Assembly (NCBI GenBank): GCA_024402135.1
Contig: JAKSJN010000001.1
Coordinates: 186,001 to 250,000 of the forward strand
Source of the DNA: Bacteroidales bacterium
GTDB lineage: Bacteria > Bacteroidota > Bacteroidia > Bacteroidales > UBA932
Direction: 5' to 3'
DNA: 64,000 nucleotides
The notes under the pieces are model-generated. The model was not told the DNA's origin and ran no database searches. It saw nothing but the letters and a program-made list of their open reading frames with translations. Shown here piece after piece: positions 31,420 to 39,283 of the stretch. The position numbers were made by a program, and so were the translations under genes. How positions within the stretch are numbered: position 1 is the stretch's first letter; each line of letters opens with the position of its first letter.

Positions 31420-33842
31420 TTCATTCTTTCCTTTACGTCCTGACCAGCTCCGGTTCCCTTGTACTTGCTTCTTACCGTATTGAACCTGTATGATATCATC
31501 AGCTGGATGCAAGGGCTGTACGCATCATTTCTCTGGTTGACTGCGACATTTCCGTAATCACCAATGACATTCATGACATTCATGTCAAGAATGTCATTCC
31601 ACGAAAGCTTGACATTGAGAGCCTCGTCCTTGAGGAATGACTTGCTCACCGCACAGTTTAGGGTATGTATCGGATTCTGGATATAAATATTCATCTGTCC
31701 GAATGGACTGAGATACTGATAATCAAGATTCATAAGCCAACCGTGTTTGAAGCGGAACGCGTTGTTCGCCTGAATGATGAACATCGGGTCATTTACTGCG
31801 ACCGTTCGATGGCCACCGTCGACTCTTGGATCTGTCACGTCAAGAGAAAAGAACTGCTTCTGCATTCCTATTGTATAGCTCGGGTTCCAGACGCCAACTA
31901 CAGGCGACGCGTTCAGGAACAGATTGAGCTTTCGACGTGGGCCATCTGCGTTCGAATACTTGATGATGATAATTCCTTCATCGTTGTATGGGAACGCTTT
32001 CTGGAATATGGAGTTGTCCATCCGCATATACGTTCCGGAAAAGGTAAGCCACTTATGGTTTACGTTGAGAGCAAGATTCCTGTGTGTCTCGCTTTCAAGC
32101 AGAGGGTCACCCATGTTGTAAGTGAAGCGGTTTTCATAATAGATTTCATTCGTGAGCTGTTCAAACTGGGGGCGGAGAGTCTTTCCCGTATAGCTCAGGT
32201 TCATGTTCACGGAACCGGCCTTAGTTGAGAAACTGAGTGATGGGAACAAGTTGTCATGGACACGGGACAGGTTGTTCTCCGGTTCGATCAGGTCATTGTA
32301 GTTGAAAGATACGTGCTCATATCGAAGTCCGGCACTGATCTGTCCGAACGGCAACTGCAGTCCATATTCAGCAAATCCTGCGATGGTATTCTCCCTTATA
32401 GAGCCATTTGAAGACGGTATGTCCATCTTGTTGATCAGATACTCCTGCTGCGCCTTGACATAGACCTCTTCCACTCCGGTCTGGAAGATGCCTTTCCATA
32501 TTGGGAAAGACACGACAAGTTTACCTGCTCCCATCGTCGTCTGGCCTTCAATCGAGGTCTTTATATCCACTGGAGATTTCCAGCTTTCCTCATGCGCATC
32601 CCTCGAATTGTTGTTGACGCCTCTGGTGAAGTCTCCGTTGAAGTTGACATGTACTTTGTCAAAAATTCCGTCATAATACATATTGCCGCTGAGAGACGTG
32701 TTCTTCGATGTCAGCGAAGTGTTCGTGCCGGCGAGATGGTCAATTCTTGTTCCGTTCGTAAAGACGTCATGATCCATCTTCATCTGCCCGTCGCCTATTG
32801 TGCCGACGCTGTTGTCCAGCTTGATTCCGACGGAATGGTTCTCGTTGATCTGCCAGTTTGTGCCAAGAACGTACTGGAATCCTCCGGAATGTTCCCGGTC
32901 ATAAATCTGCCCACTTTGTGAGTTCTCGTTGATATTATCGCCCTTTTGTGTGAAGGTGCTGCTTTTTATGTCGCTGAACTGATATCGTCTCTGATTCCAA
33001 TATACAAGTTTGCCGAACGCATCAAATCCCTTCTTGCGGTAGTTCATGTCAAGAACAGACCATGAGGGCTCGATGTCGTGATTTTTGTAGACATGTTGTT
33101 TGGCCTGGCTGGAGAGAGCGAAGCTGAAGCCGTCTCCCTGCCTCTTTACCGTCCTGATGCGGACAACGCTGTGGACGTCACCACCGTAGGCGGCTCCCGG
33201 ATTGCTCACCACTTCTATTGAACGTATGTCCTCGGACATAAGGTTGCGGAGTTCTGACATGTCCGTCACCTTTCTCCCGTTGATATAGTAAAGGGGAGCA
33301 CCACGGCCGATCACTTCGATGTTGCCGTTCATCAAGATCATTCCTGGCACCTTGCCCAGTACTTCGAGCGCATTTCCCGAATGTTCGAGCACAGATCCGG
33401 CGATATTGGTGACTACCGCATCTCCCTTGATCTCGGTCTTCGGCAAGACAGCACTGACTGATGCTTCGTCCAGAATGTCTGCAGCAATGCGAAGGACTAC
33501 TGGACCGGATGACAGATCCTTTGGGGAAATCATGACAGACTGATATCCTATCATGGAAATGTGAATCGCTGCATTATCATGAATAACGTCGAGGTTGAAC
33601 ATACCATCAGAATTCGTCATACAGCCTCCCAGTATGGTAGAATCGGCGGTAGATATGAGCACAACGTTTGCGAATTCCAGAGGGTTTCCTTGTGCATCAG
33701 TCACGGTTCCTGTCAAGGGCATGTCTCTGCTCCCCGTATTCTGAGCCATCGTTTCTGTACAGATGCTCAGCAGTATGTGTATCACTAAGTACAGAGCCAT
33801 CCTAAGCATTCTCAATTGTAGTTTTGAAATTTGATTATTCAT
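31416..33842 (-). CDS. OMP_b-brl_3-type outer-membrane protein with carboxypeptidase-like plug
   Basis: 808 residues. A signal peptide (LRMALYLVIHILLSICTETMA) is followed by a carboxypeptidase regulatory-like domain (LTGTVTDAQGNPLEFANVVL), a plug-like domain (VLGKVPGMILMNGNIEV, YYINGRKVTDMSELRNLMSE) and a large C-terminal barrel of the 'outer membrane beta-barrel family' type. SusC-like signatures are absent and no SusD gene is nearby, so it is not a glycan SusCD pair. Possible cargo includes metals or peptides. It is divergent from a histidine kinase/OmpR-type regulator pair, a likely regulator. The downstream membrane gene overlaps by 4 bases. Confidence 0.85.
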   Translation of the reverse strand: MNNQISKLQLRMLRMALYLVIHILLSICTETMAQNTGSRDMPLTGTVTDAQGNPLEFANVVLISTADSTILGGCMTNSDGMFNLDVIHDNAAIHISMIGYQSVMISPKDLSSGPVVLRIAADILDEASVSAVLPKTEIKGDAVVTNIAGSVLEHSGNALEVLGKVPGMILMNGNIEVIGRGAPLYYINGRKVTDMSELRNLMSEDIRSIEVVSNPGAAYGGDVHSVVRIRTVKRQGDGFSFALSSQAKQHVYKNHDIEPSWSVLDMNYRKKGFDAFGKLVYWNQRRYQFSDIKSSTFTQKGDNINENSQSGQIYDREHSGGFQYVLGTNWQINENHSVGIKLDNSVGTIGDGQMKMDHDVFTNGTRIDHLAGTNTSLTSKNTSLSGNMYYDGIFDKVHVNFNGDFTRGVNNNSRDAHEESWKSPVDIKTSIEGQTTMGAGKLVVSFPIWKGIFQTGVEEVYVKAQQEYLINKMDIPSSNGSIRENTIAGFAEYGLQLPFGQISAGLRYEHVSFNYNDLIEPENNLSRVHDNLFPSLSFSTKAGSVNMNLSYTGKTLRPQFEQLTNEIYYENRFTYNMGDPLLESETHRNLALNVNHKWLTFSGTYMRMDNSIFQKAFPYNDEGIIIIKYSNADGPRRKLNLFLNASPVVGVWNPSYTIGMQKQFFSLDVTDPRVDGGHRTVAVNDPMFIIQANNAFRFKHGWLMNLDYQYLSPFGQMNIYIQNPIHTLNCAVSKSFLKDEALNVKLSWNDILDMNVMNVIGDYGNVAVNQRNDAYSPCIQLMISYRFNTVRSKYKGTGAGQDVKERMK

Positions 33843-33967
33843 ATTTTTAAGAGGGTTTATTTATTGCACTTCGCAAATATCATATAGCATTCGCTGAAAC
33901 TATGTTAACGAACTCATATAGATTGTTAAATAGTGTTAAAACCTCATAATATTCAGGCTATTATAAA

Positions 33968-33975
33968 TATATTTG
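33968..33975 (+). promoter_or_regulatory. -7 box placed 4 bases before a start codon
   Basis: TATATTTG matches the -7 consensus but lies only 4 bases upstream of the kinase ATG at 33980, so an mRNA from it would be leaderless or nearly so. No good -33 element was found. Confidence 0.4.
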
Positions 33976-33979
33976 TCCC

Positions 33980-35410
33980 ATGAGATACAAAAACAGGCAT
34001 ATCATTCCGCTGCTGCTTTTCTCCTTCGCTGCACTTGTTCTATACCAGTCATATTGGTTGAACGGACTTTTCCGGTCATCTCTTGATGCGAAACGTTCAC
34101 AAGTAGAGATGGTGCTCCAGAAGGCAGATTATGTGGAAATCATGACTAGGTTGCGAGACATCAACGAGGATTCGGATTCAGAGACCGTGAGCATGGATGC
34201 CGGCTGGGCGGACGAGTCAAACAGTGCAAATGTCAAGATAAGTGTCCGTTCGGACTCCTCTGTGGAAGATGCTTCACCGAACAGCGCTACGCTCACGATG
34301 AGCACTATGGGCGAAAGTAATGCCAAAGATGCTTTGACCGCGGCGGAGGAACTGTCAAACTACTACCAAAGAGGACTCCATGTCGGTGTAGATGCGCTGG
34401 CGGACATCAATATTGAAAGGTTGGATTCTCTTGTCAATGTGAATCTTGCAGAGATCGGAATCACTGTGCCGCATTGTCTGACAGTATGGTATCAAGATGG
34501 CAGGAATGTCAGGTTGCCGACTCCCGGTTATGTCTATTCAGAAAAGGCAGAGGATTATTCGATGACTTACGGAATGAATGACAATGAAAAATACGTTCTT
34601 ACCCTCAGGCCGGTAGCATATATTGTCCTTCGTGAAATGGAAGGAGTCATCCTCGCATCTCTGCTTCTTTTCCTTATTTTATCTCTCTCATTCTGGTTCC
34701 TGATCCATACGATGATGAGACAGAAGAGTATTGAAGAGATGAAAAGCGACTTTACCAACAATATAACCCATGAACTCAAAACGCCAGTAGCCGTTGCATA
34801 TGCAGCAAATGACGCTCTTCTGAATCATGGTGCCAGTGAGAATCCAGACAAACTGCGTGAATATCTTGGGATAAGCATGGATCAGCTCAAGAAACTAGAG
34901 GGAATGATAGAGCAGATACTGTCGATGAGCATGGAAAGCAGGAAGTCATTCGAACTTAGAAAAGAGCATATCGAACTGCTTCCTCTCATCACGTCACTGA
35001 TCGAGCAGCACAAGTTATCGGCTGAGAAACCATGTGAATTCATCGTTGATGTCAAGCCCGGTCTTTCCGTCCATGCTGACCGATTCCATATCACTAACAT
35101 CATCAGCAACCTTATCGAAAATGCAAAGAAATATTCAAGGGAATCAGTGACATTGCATATCAGTGGCAGAATCGTTGACGGCAAAGGTGTCGAGATCTCA
35201 GTACAGGACAACGGCATCGGTATCCCACATGACAAGCAAAAGCATGTTTTCGACAAGTTCTACCGCGTGCCAACCGGTAATATCCATGAAGTCGATGGCT
35301 ATGGGCTCGGGCTGTACTATGTAAAGAACATGGTCGAAAAGCATGGCGGAACCATTTCCCTAAATAGCGAGCTTGGGAAGGGCAGCAGATTCACAATCAT
35401 GATTCCTTAA
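33980..35410 (+). CDS. Sensor histidine kinase
   Basis: 476 residues. Two membrane segments (IIPLLLFSFAALVLYQSYW near residues 8-26 and GVILASLLLFLILSLSFWFLI near 217-237) enclose a periplasmic sensor region of about 190 residues. A HisKA domain follows, with NNITHELKTPVAVAYAANDA, and an HATPase with ENAKKYS, DNGIGIPHDKQ and GYGLGLYYVKNM. The stop overlaps the regulator start by one base (TAATG). The OMP_b-brl_3 operon on the other side of the 137-base intergenic region is a plausible target. The signal sensed is unknown. Confidence 0.92.
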   Translation: MRYKNRHIIPLLLFSFAALVLYQSYWLNGLFRSSLDAKRSQVEMVLQKADYVEIMTRLRDINEDSDSETVSMDAGWADESNSANVKISVRSDSSVEDASPNSATLTMSTMGESNAKDALTAAEELSNYYQRGLHVGVDALADINIERLDSLVNVNLAEIGITVPHCLTVWYQDGRNVRLPTPGYVYSEKAEDYSMTYGMNDNEKYVLTLRPVAYIVLREMEGVILASLLLFLILSLSFWFLIHTMMRQKSIEEMKSDFTNNITHELKTPVAVAYAANDALLNHGASENPDKLREYLGISMDQLKKLEGMIEQILSMSMESRKSFELRKEHIELLPLITSLIEQHKLSAEKPCEFIVDVKPGLSVHADRFHITNIISNLIENAKKYSRESVTLHISGRIVDGKGVEISVQDNGIGIPHDKQKHVFDKFYRVPTGNIHEVDGYGLGLYYVKNMVEKHGGTISLNSELGKGSRFTIMIP

Positions 35411-36117
35411 TGTCTATGAAGAAAATAATCATTCTGCTCGTCGAAGATGAAAAGACTCTTGCTTTCATCATCGCGGACACTCTGCTCGGCAAGGGATATG
35501 AAGTACATGTCGCACATAACGGAGCAGATGGACTCAAGCTCTTCCGTGAGTTGCACCCGGACATCCTGGTGGCGGATGTCATGATGCCTCGACTTGACGG
35601 ATTCGAGATGGTACGACAGATCAGGCGGCACGACTCATCGACTCCGGTACTGTTCTTGACAGCAAGGTCTGCTCCCGACGACGTCGTAGAGGGTTTTGAG
35701 CTTGGAGCGAATGACTATCTGAAGAAACCATTTGCAATCCAGGAACTTGAGGTCCGCATCCGAGCCCTTCTGGGCAAGGCATATATGATATCACAAAGCG
35801 TGCAGGAACCGGAGAATTACAAGATTGGCGAGTTTTGTTTTTTCCCATCCAACCAGACTCTTGTACATAATCCTTGCGGTTACTCAATTGTCATGTCTCA
35901 TCGTGAATCAGAGATTCTACGATTTCTTTGCCGGGCAAAAGGCGAGATTGTTCCCATGCGCTCCGTACTTTTGGAAATATGGGGTGATGACGATTTTTTC
36001 AATGCCCGCAGTTTCCAGGTTTTCATCACAAGATTGAGACGTTATCTGTCAAGAGACCCACACGTCAGAATTGTAAACGTAAGAGGGACAGGCTACAGAT
36101 TGATGATTATGACATAA
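35410..36117 (+). CDS. OmpR/PhoB-type response regulator
   Basis: 235 residues. The receiver domain has VEDE (11-14), phosphoacceptor Asp56 in VADVMMPRLDG, FLTARS, and the conserved Lys in YLKKPF. The C-terminal winged helix is of the OmpR type (MSHRESEILRFLCRAKG, then RSFQVFITRLRRYLSRDP and VRGTGYRL). Start and kinase stop share one base (TAATG), so the two are translationally coupled. The pair probably controls the divergent outer-membrane protein gene. Confidence 0.93.
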   Translation: MSMKKIIILLVEDEKTLAFIIADTLLGKGYEVHVAHNGADGLKLFRELHPDILVADVMMPRLDGFEMVRQIRRHDSSTPVLFLTARSAPDDVVEGFELGANDYLKKPFAIQELEVRIRALLGKAYMISQSVQEPENYKIGEFCFFPSNQTLVHNPCGYSIVMSHRESEILRFLCRAKGEIVPMRSVLLEIWGDDDFFNARSFQVFITRLRRYLSRDPHVRIVNVRGTGYRLMIMT

Positions 36118-36201
36118 GGTTGACGGCGATGTCGTAACGGTATTCGTCCTTGCAATGCGATAACATTACACGAAATAGAACATTCAACAATAACCATACA
36201 T

Positions 36202-36414
36202 ATGGCAAAGAACAAGTTCCGGATTACCGAGAAAGACTTCCTCCTTGCCAATCGGAAGGCCTCGAGAGAGGAGGAAATTGCACAGTACGGCAAGCAAGTG
36301 CTGTTCCGTACAACAAAACAGAAATCAAAGAAGGTCTATGACCGCAAGCGTCTGAAAAAGGCAGGTCATTCTGATGACCTGCCTTTCTTGTTCTTATCCG
36401 TTCATGTATTGTAA
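36202..36414 (+). CDS. Small basic protein whose 3' end runs through a terminator hairpin
   Basis: 70 residues. The first 53 (MAKNKFRITEKDFLLANRKA, then KKVYDRKRLKKAG) are highly basic and resemble short conserved Bacteroidales proteins of unknown function, possibly nucleic-acid binding. The remaining residues (HSDDLPFLFLSVHVL) are encoded by a perfect 13-bp hairpin and what follows, and their hydrophobic character is unlike the rest. The natural stop may have been lost, so the last 15 or so residues could be an extension. The stop at 36412 abuts the convergent regulator gene. Confidence 0.6.
   Translation: MAKNKFRITEKDFLLANRKASREEEIAQYGKQVLFRTTKQKSKKVYDRKRLKKAGHSDDLPFLFLSVHVL
36357..36391. 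terminator. Bidirectional terminator inside the 3' end of the small basic gene
   Basis: AAAGGCAGGTCAT and ATGACCTGCCTTT are perfect 13-base arms around TCTG. On the minus strand the hairpin is followed by TTTTTC, a good signal for the convergent winged-helix gene; on the plus strand by CTTGTTCTT. Confidence 0.75.
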
Positions 36415-36705
36415 TCAGTAATTCAGTCCAGAAAAATAAGTTTTCAGCACGTTGACATAATTCTGCATGGCTGCACGGCCTGTGTCAGTCATTCGGCATA
36501 TGGTCCTGGCCTTTGCGCCGGAGCCGTCGGTCTCCTTGGAAATGTAGCCCGCCGCGGCCAGTTTCTCCAGCTGGACGCTCAGGTTGCCGGCAGTAGACTC
36601 TGTCTTCTCCTTGAGATAGACGAAGTCGGCCTGCTCCACGCCCAGCAGGATGGACATCACAGCCAGCCTCAACTGGCTGTGAAGCAATGGATCAAGTTCC
36701 TGCAT
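36415..36705 (-). CDS. Winged-helix transcriptional regulator (HTH_34/MarR-like)
   Basis: 96 residues of the short winged-helix DNA-binding type: LRLAVMSILLGVEQADFVYL, then ESTAGNLSVQLEKLAAAGYI as recognition helix and wing, then TICRMTDTGRAAMQNYV. Such proteins usually repress a linked membrane or transport gene. The ATG at 36705 shares its A with the TAA of the upstream membrane-protein frame (TAATG), so it was built to be coupled to that gene, which is now interrupted by a nonsense codon. It may therefore be poorly translated. Confidence 0.85.
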   Translation of the reverse strand: MQELDPLLHSQLRLAVMSILLGVEQADFVYLKEKTESTAGNLSVQLEKLAAAGYISKETDGSGAKARTICRMTDTGRAAMQNYVNVLKTYFSGLNY

Positions 36706-37334
36706 TAAACGTTCTCCTTTTTTGCCTTATAGTTAAGGACGTGTCCTGGAATCACAAGTGTAATAATCATAGATATTGCCATAACAATAGGCCACTTGAG
36801 TGCAATCACGGCACCATTAATGCAGATTTCCTTGAGGAACATGACTCCGGTAATGGCTCAGATAAGACCACAAAGCTGGAGACTCCATTCCTTGAGGATT
36901 GTTCCAGAGCAGTATGTTCCTATTCCAGGGAGCAGCAGTCCAAGCAGAAACATTCCGGTCCAGACATGAGGCTGTCCCCATGACAAGAGACAGAACACTG
37001 CATATGAAGCGAAGATTCCAGAAAGGCAGCCCCAAACAGCTGAGATACTCTTGGACTGGTATGTTCCAGGAGCCTTATACTTTCTGTTCATTCTACCAGA
37101 AACGATTCCAGCAACAGTAAATCCCAGAAGCGGCAGTACAAGGTAAAGCCATCCCCAACCTCCATTCCTGGTAATAAAGGTCATGGCGACTACAGAAAGT
37201 GACATGAACGCACACAGGTAGCCCCATACAAGGAACACGTTTCCAGATCCGATTGCGGATTCTTTCTTAGTCTGATTTATCATGCGAGTGATGAGCTCAA
37301 GGCTCTCCTTCTCTGTGAGTTTCTTTTCTTCCAT
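36705..37334 (-). pseudogene. Membrane protein gene interrupted by in-frame TGA
   Basis: The first 158 residues (MEEKKLTEKESLELITRMIN, then four hydrophobic spans) end at TGA 36858-36860. The same frame continues without interruption for 50 more codons to TAA at 36705-36707, coding for another hydrophobic span and a basic end (VIPGHVLNYKAKKENV). That end overlaps the regulator ATG as TAATG, the expected junction of an intact gene. I read it as a roughly 209-residue membrane protein, partner of the HTH_34 regulator, broken by one nonsense mutation. A truncated 158-residue product is the alternative. Confidence 0.7.
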
Positions 37335-37386
37335 TTTAATTAAGTTCTTAACTCTCCACTGCCCTATGGCAAAGAGACAGATTAAT

Positions 37387-37614
37387 TTAGTTTATTTCAT
37401 AAACCATCTTGGTAAAAAGAGAAGCAAGGAGGTCGACTCTCTCTTGCTTAACAATGAAGGAATAGAAATCATTCAAGCTGAGACTGTCGATGACAATCTC
37501 AGGATAGTTATCCATTCCGAATTCGTTATGGATTCTATCCATTATACCAATATAATAGTCTACGGTAGAGAGGGGACCAAGTCCCCCGACAAGTCCAATT
37601 TTTGGTTTTGACAT
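37387..37614 (-). pseudogene. 5' fragment of an aspartate/glutamate racemase gene
   Basis: 75 residues starting MSKPKIGLVGGLGPLSTVDYY, the unmistakable N terminus of the YgeA-type aspartate racemase family, which is normally about 230 residues. The frame ends at TAA after LFTKMVYEIN, before the first catalytic Cys block (NTAH). No further racemase sequence is seen downstream, so the 3' two-thirds are gone. It is divergent from lrgAB and belongs to a run of degraded genes between 36.7 and 40.6 kb. Confidence 0.72.
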
Positions 37615-37726
37615 GGTGCTGTATTGTAATGACCTACATCCGGCAGTTATGGACGAACCGGTCAAGGAAATTCATAGGCTAAGATAGTGAAGGTTATCCA
37701 ATCCCCGAAAAGTTCCAGGAAAACCC

Positions 37727-37734
37727 TATCTTTG
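37727..37734 (+). promoter_or_regulatory. -7 box for lrgAB
   Basis: TATCTTTG matches TAnnTTTG, 32 bases before the GTG start at 37767. No clear -33 element. Confidence 0.4.
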
Positions 37735-37766
37735 CACTTCAGTTTTGGTTAGAGTGAAATATTGCA

Positions 37767-38141
37767 GTGAAAACAGTTAAAGGTATAGCAATAATTCTGG
37801 CATTCCTGGCACTTGGACAGGTGTGCTCAATTTTGATTGGAGGGTTTATTCCTGCCAGTGTTGCCGGTATGATTCTTATGTTTGTGGCGTTGTGCCTGAA
37901 GATAGTGAAGGCCGAGGCCATTAGGGATGTGGCAGCGTTTCTTACGGACAACATGACAGTGTTCTTCATTCCTGCCTTTGTCGGGATTATGAATCAGTGG
38001 GATGTCATTAGGACAAGCTTCTTTGGCTGGTGCATTGTGCTTGTTGCAACGGCTCTTATTGTGATGGCGACATCCGGCCTTATCGCTGAGACTATTATCC
38101 GTAGGACTGATAAGAAGAAGAGGGAGGACAGCCATGCATAG
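37767..38141 (+). CDS. lrgA: CidA/LrgA family holin-like membrane protein
   Basis: 124 residues with four membrane segments (GIAIILAFLALGQVCSILIG, PASVAGMILMFVALCL, MTVFFIPAFVGIM, WCIVLVATALIVMATSGLI). IPASVAGM and FFIPAFVGIM are family hallmarks. The start is GTG; no in-frame ATG lies nearby. Proteins of this family are antiholin or holin-like, or act in export of small carboxylates or glycolate with the LrgB partner. The reading frame overlaps lrgB by 8 bases. Intact, although flanked on both sides by gene remnants. Confidence 0.85.
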   Translation: MKTVKGIAIILAFLALGQVCSILIGGFIPASVAGMILMFVALCLKIVKAEAIRDVAAFLTDNMTVFFIPAFVGIMNQWDVIRTSFFGWCIVLVATALIVMATSGLIAETIIRRTDKKKREDSHA

Positions 38142-38817
38142 TCTTGTCTCCAATACTCCGGTTATGCTTGCCCTGACATTCGGGACCTATCTTCTAGGCG
38201 TTTGGGCAAAGAAAAAGAGTGGAATTGCTCTTCTTCATCCTCTTTTTATTTGCATTCCAGCAATCATTGCTGTTCTTCTGATTTTCGACATACCTTGTGA
38301 CTTCTATATGGAGTCAAACCAGATAGTGTCATTTGTGCTGGGACCTTGTGTCGTTGCACTTGGCCTAAAACTGTATGATCACAGAAAAATCGTTATGGAC
38401 AACCTTCCTGCGATCGGTTCTGCTGTCGTTGTCGGAAGTGTTGTAAGTATAGCAAGTGTCATATTGCTTGGTAAGGTGTGTGGTCTCTCAGAAATGATGA
38501 TCCTTTCCCTTCAGCCAAAGTCTGTAACTACTCCAATTGCTATGGATATCGTGACAAGCCTTGGCGGTAATGCTTCTCTTGCTGCTGTGACCGTGGTGTT
38601 GAGCGGATTTGTCGGTAATGTCATAGGACCTGCTTTCATGCACTTGCTTGGCATCAAGGACCCTATTGCAAGAGGTGCTGGCCTTGGATGTTCTTCGCAT
38701 GGACTTGGTACAGCGAAGGCGATAGAAGAGGGTGCTCTGGAGGGTGCCATAAGTGGTCTTTGCATTGCTCTTATGGGTGTCGCAACCGCAGTGGCGGTTC
38801 CATTCTTTAACATGTAA
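38134..38817 (+). CDS. lrgB: CidB/LrgB family membrane protein
   Basis: 227 residues with about six membrane segments and the family pattern LGPCVVALGLKLYDHRK, LQPKSVTTPIAMDIV, GNVIGPAFMHLLGIKDPIARGAG (in parts) and SHGLGTAKAIE. LrgB acts with LrgA in the membrane; in plants and bacteria homologues move glycolate, pyruvate or related acids. The ATG at 38134 lies within the last codons of lrgA, giving coupled translation. Confidence 0.92.
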   Translation: MHSLVSNTPVMLALTFGTYLLGVWAKKKSGIALLHPLFICIPAIIAVLLIFDIPCDFYMESNQIVSFVLGPCVVALGLKLYDHRKIVMDNLPAIGSAVVVGSVVSIASVILLGKVCGLSEMMILSLQPKSVTTPIAMDIVTSLGGNASLAAVTVVLSGFVGNVIGPAFMHLLGIKDPIARGAGLGCSSHGLGTAKAIEEGALEGAISGLCIALMGVATAVAVPFFNM

Positions 38818-38828
38818 TTTCCCTTCTC

Positions 38829-38879
38829 ATGAAAATTCTTGTCAGCGCATGCCTTCTTGGCGAAAACTGTAAATGCTGA
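38829..38879 (+). pseudogene. Remnant of a DUF523 gene (N-terminal 16 codons)
   Basis: Twelve bases after lrgB, the short frame reads MKILVSACLLGENCKC then TGA. MKILVSACLLGxxCxY is the invariant start of DUF523 (YbbK-like) proteins of about 150 residues, whose two cysteines are present. Beyond the stop no DUF523 similarity is visible in any frame, so the rest was deleted and this marks a breakpoint near 38875. Confidence 0.6.
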
Positions 38880-38916
38880 ATTCTAATTGGAAGTGCAACG
38901 ACTTACGAAGTCAAAT

Positions 38917-39102
38917 TTATAAATCTTTTTGAAATACTCCCAAGGTGTGGTTAAAACGTCCAGCCTGGCGCTTGCCAGAATTAATGTTTCTCGTACTGGT
39001 ATTTAGTGTATGATCCAGCATAACCTGTCGGTCTGTTTTCTGCTGGGCAGTGGAGATTCGGGCATAGATAGCAGTCCTGGTTTGGTTAACTTTAATTTCC
39101 AT
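38917..39102 (-). pseudogene. Possible serine-recombinase N-terminal remnant
   Basis: 61 codons on the minus strand. The segment RTAIYARISTAQQKTDRQ resembles the resolvase/invertase N terminus (AIYARVSTxxQxxxRQ) with the nucleophilic serine of YARIS. After about residue 28 the sequence (LDHTLNTSTRNINSG) no longer looks like a recombinase. I read it as a decayed fragment of a mobile-element recombinase. It lies between two broken genes. The rest of 38880-39283 holds no recognisable gene. Confidence 0.4.
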
Positions 39103-39212
39103 TTGATTACATTAATTTAGACATGTTATGTAATTTATAATTAGAATATTAAAGATAATTGCAAATTTGGGGGAAAGACGGTATTCTAGTTAGTCTAATT
39201 TTGGGGAAAGGC

Positions 39213-39220
39213 TAAATTTG
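39213..39220 (+). promoter_or_regulatory. -7 box before the DUF4143 pseudogene
   Basis: TAAATTTG matches TAnnTTTG, 63 bases before the ATG at 39284; the -33 match (TTA, 20 bases upstream) is weak. Confidence 0.3.
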
Positions 39221-39283
39221 TTGTTGTAAGATTTGCGGGATAGAAGAATTATCTATATCCTTCCGGCATAAAACCAAGGTATT

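Noticed and set aside
31416-33842. SusC-type glycan importer
   Set aside because: The size and barrel type fit the OMP_b-brl_3 family and there is no adjacent SusD-like gene.
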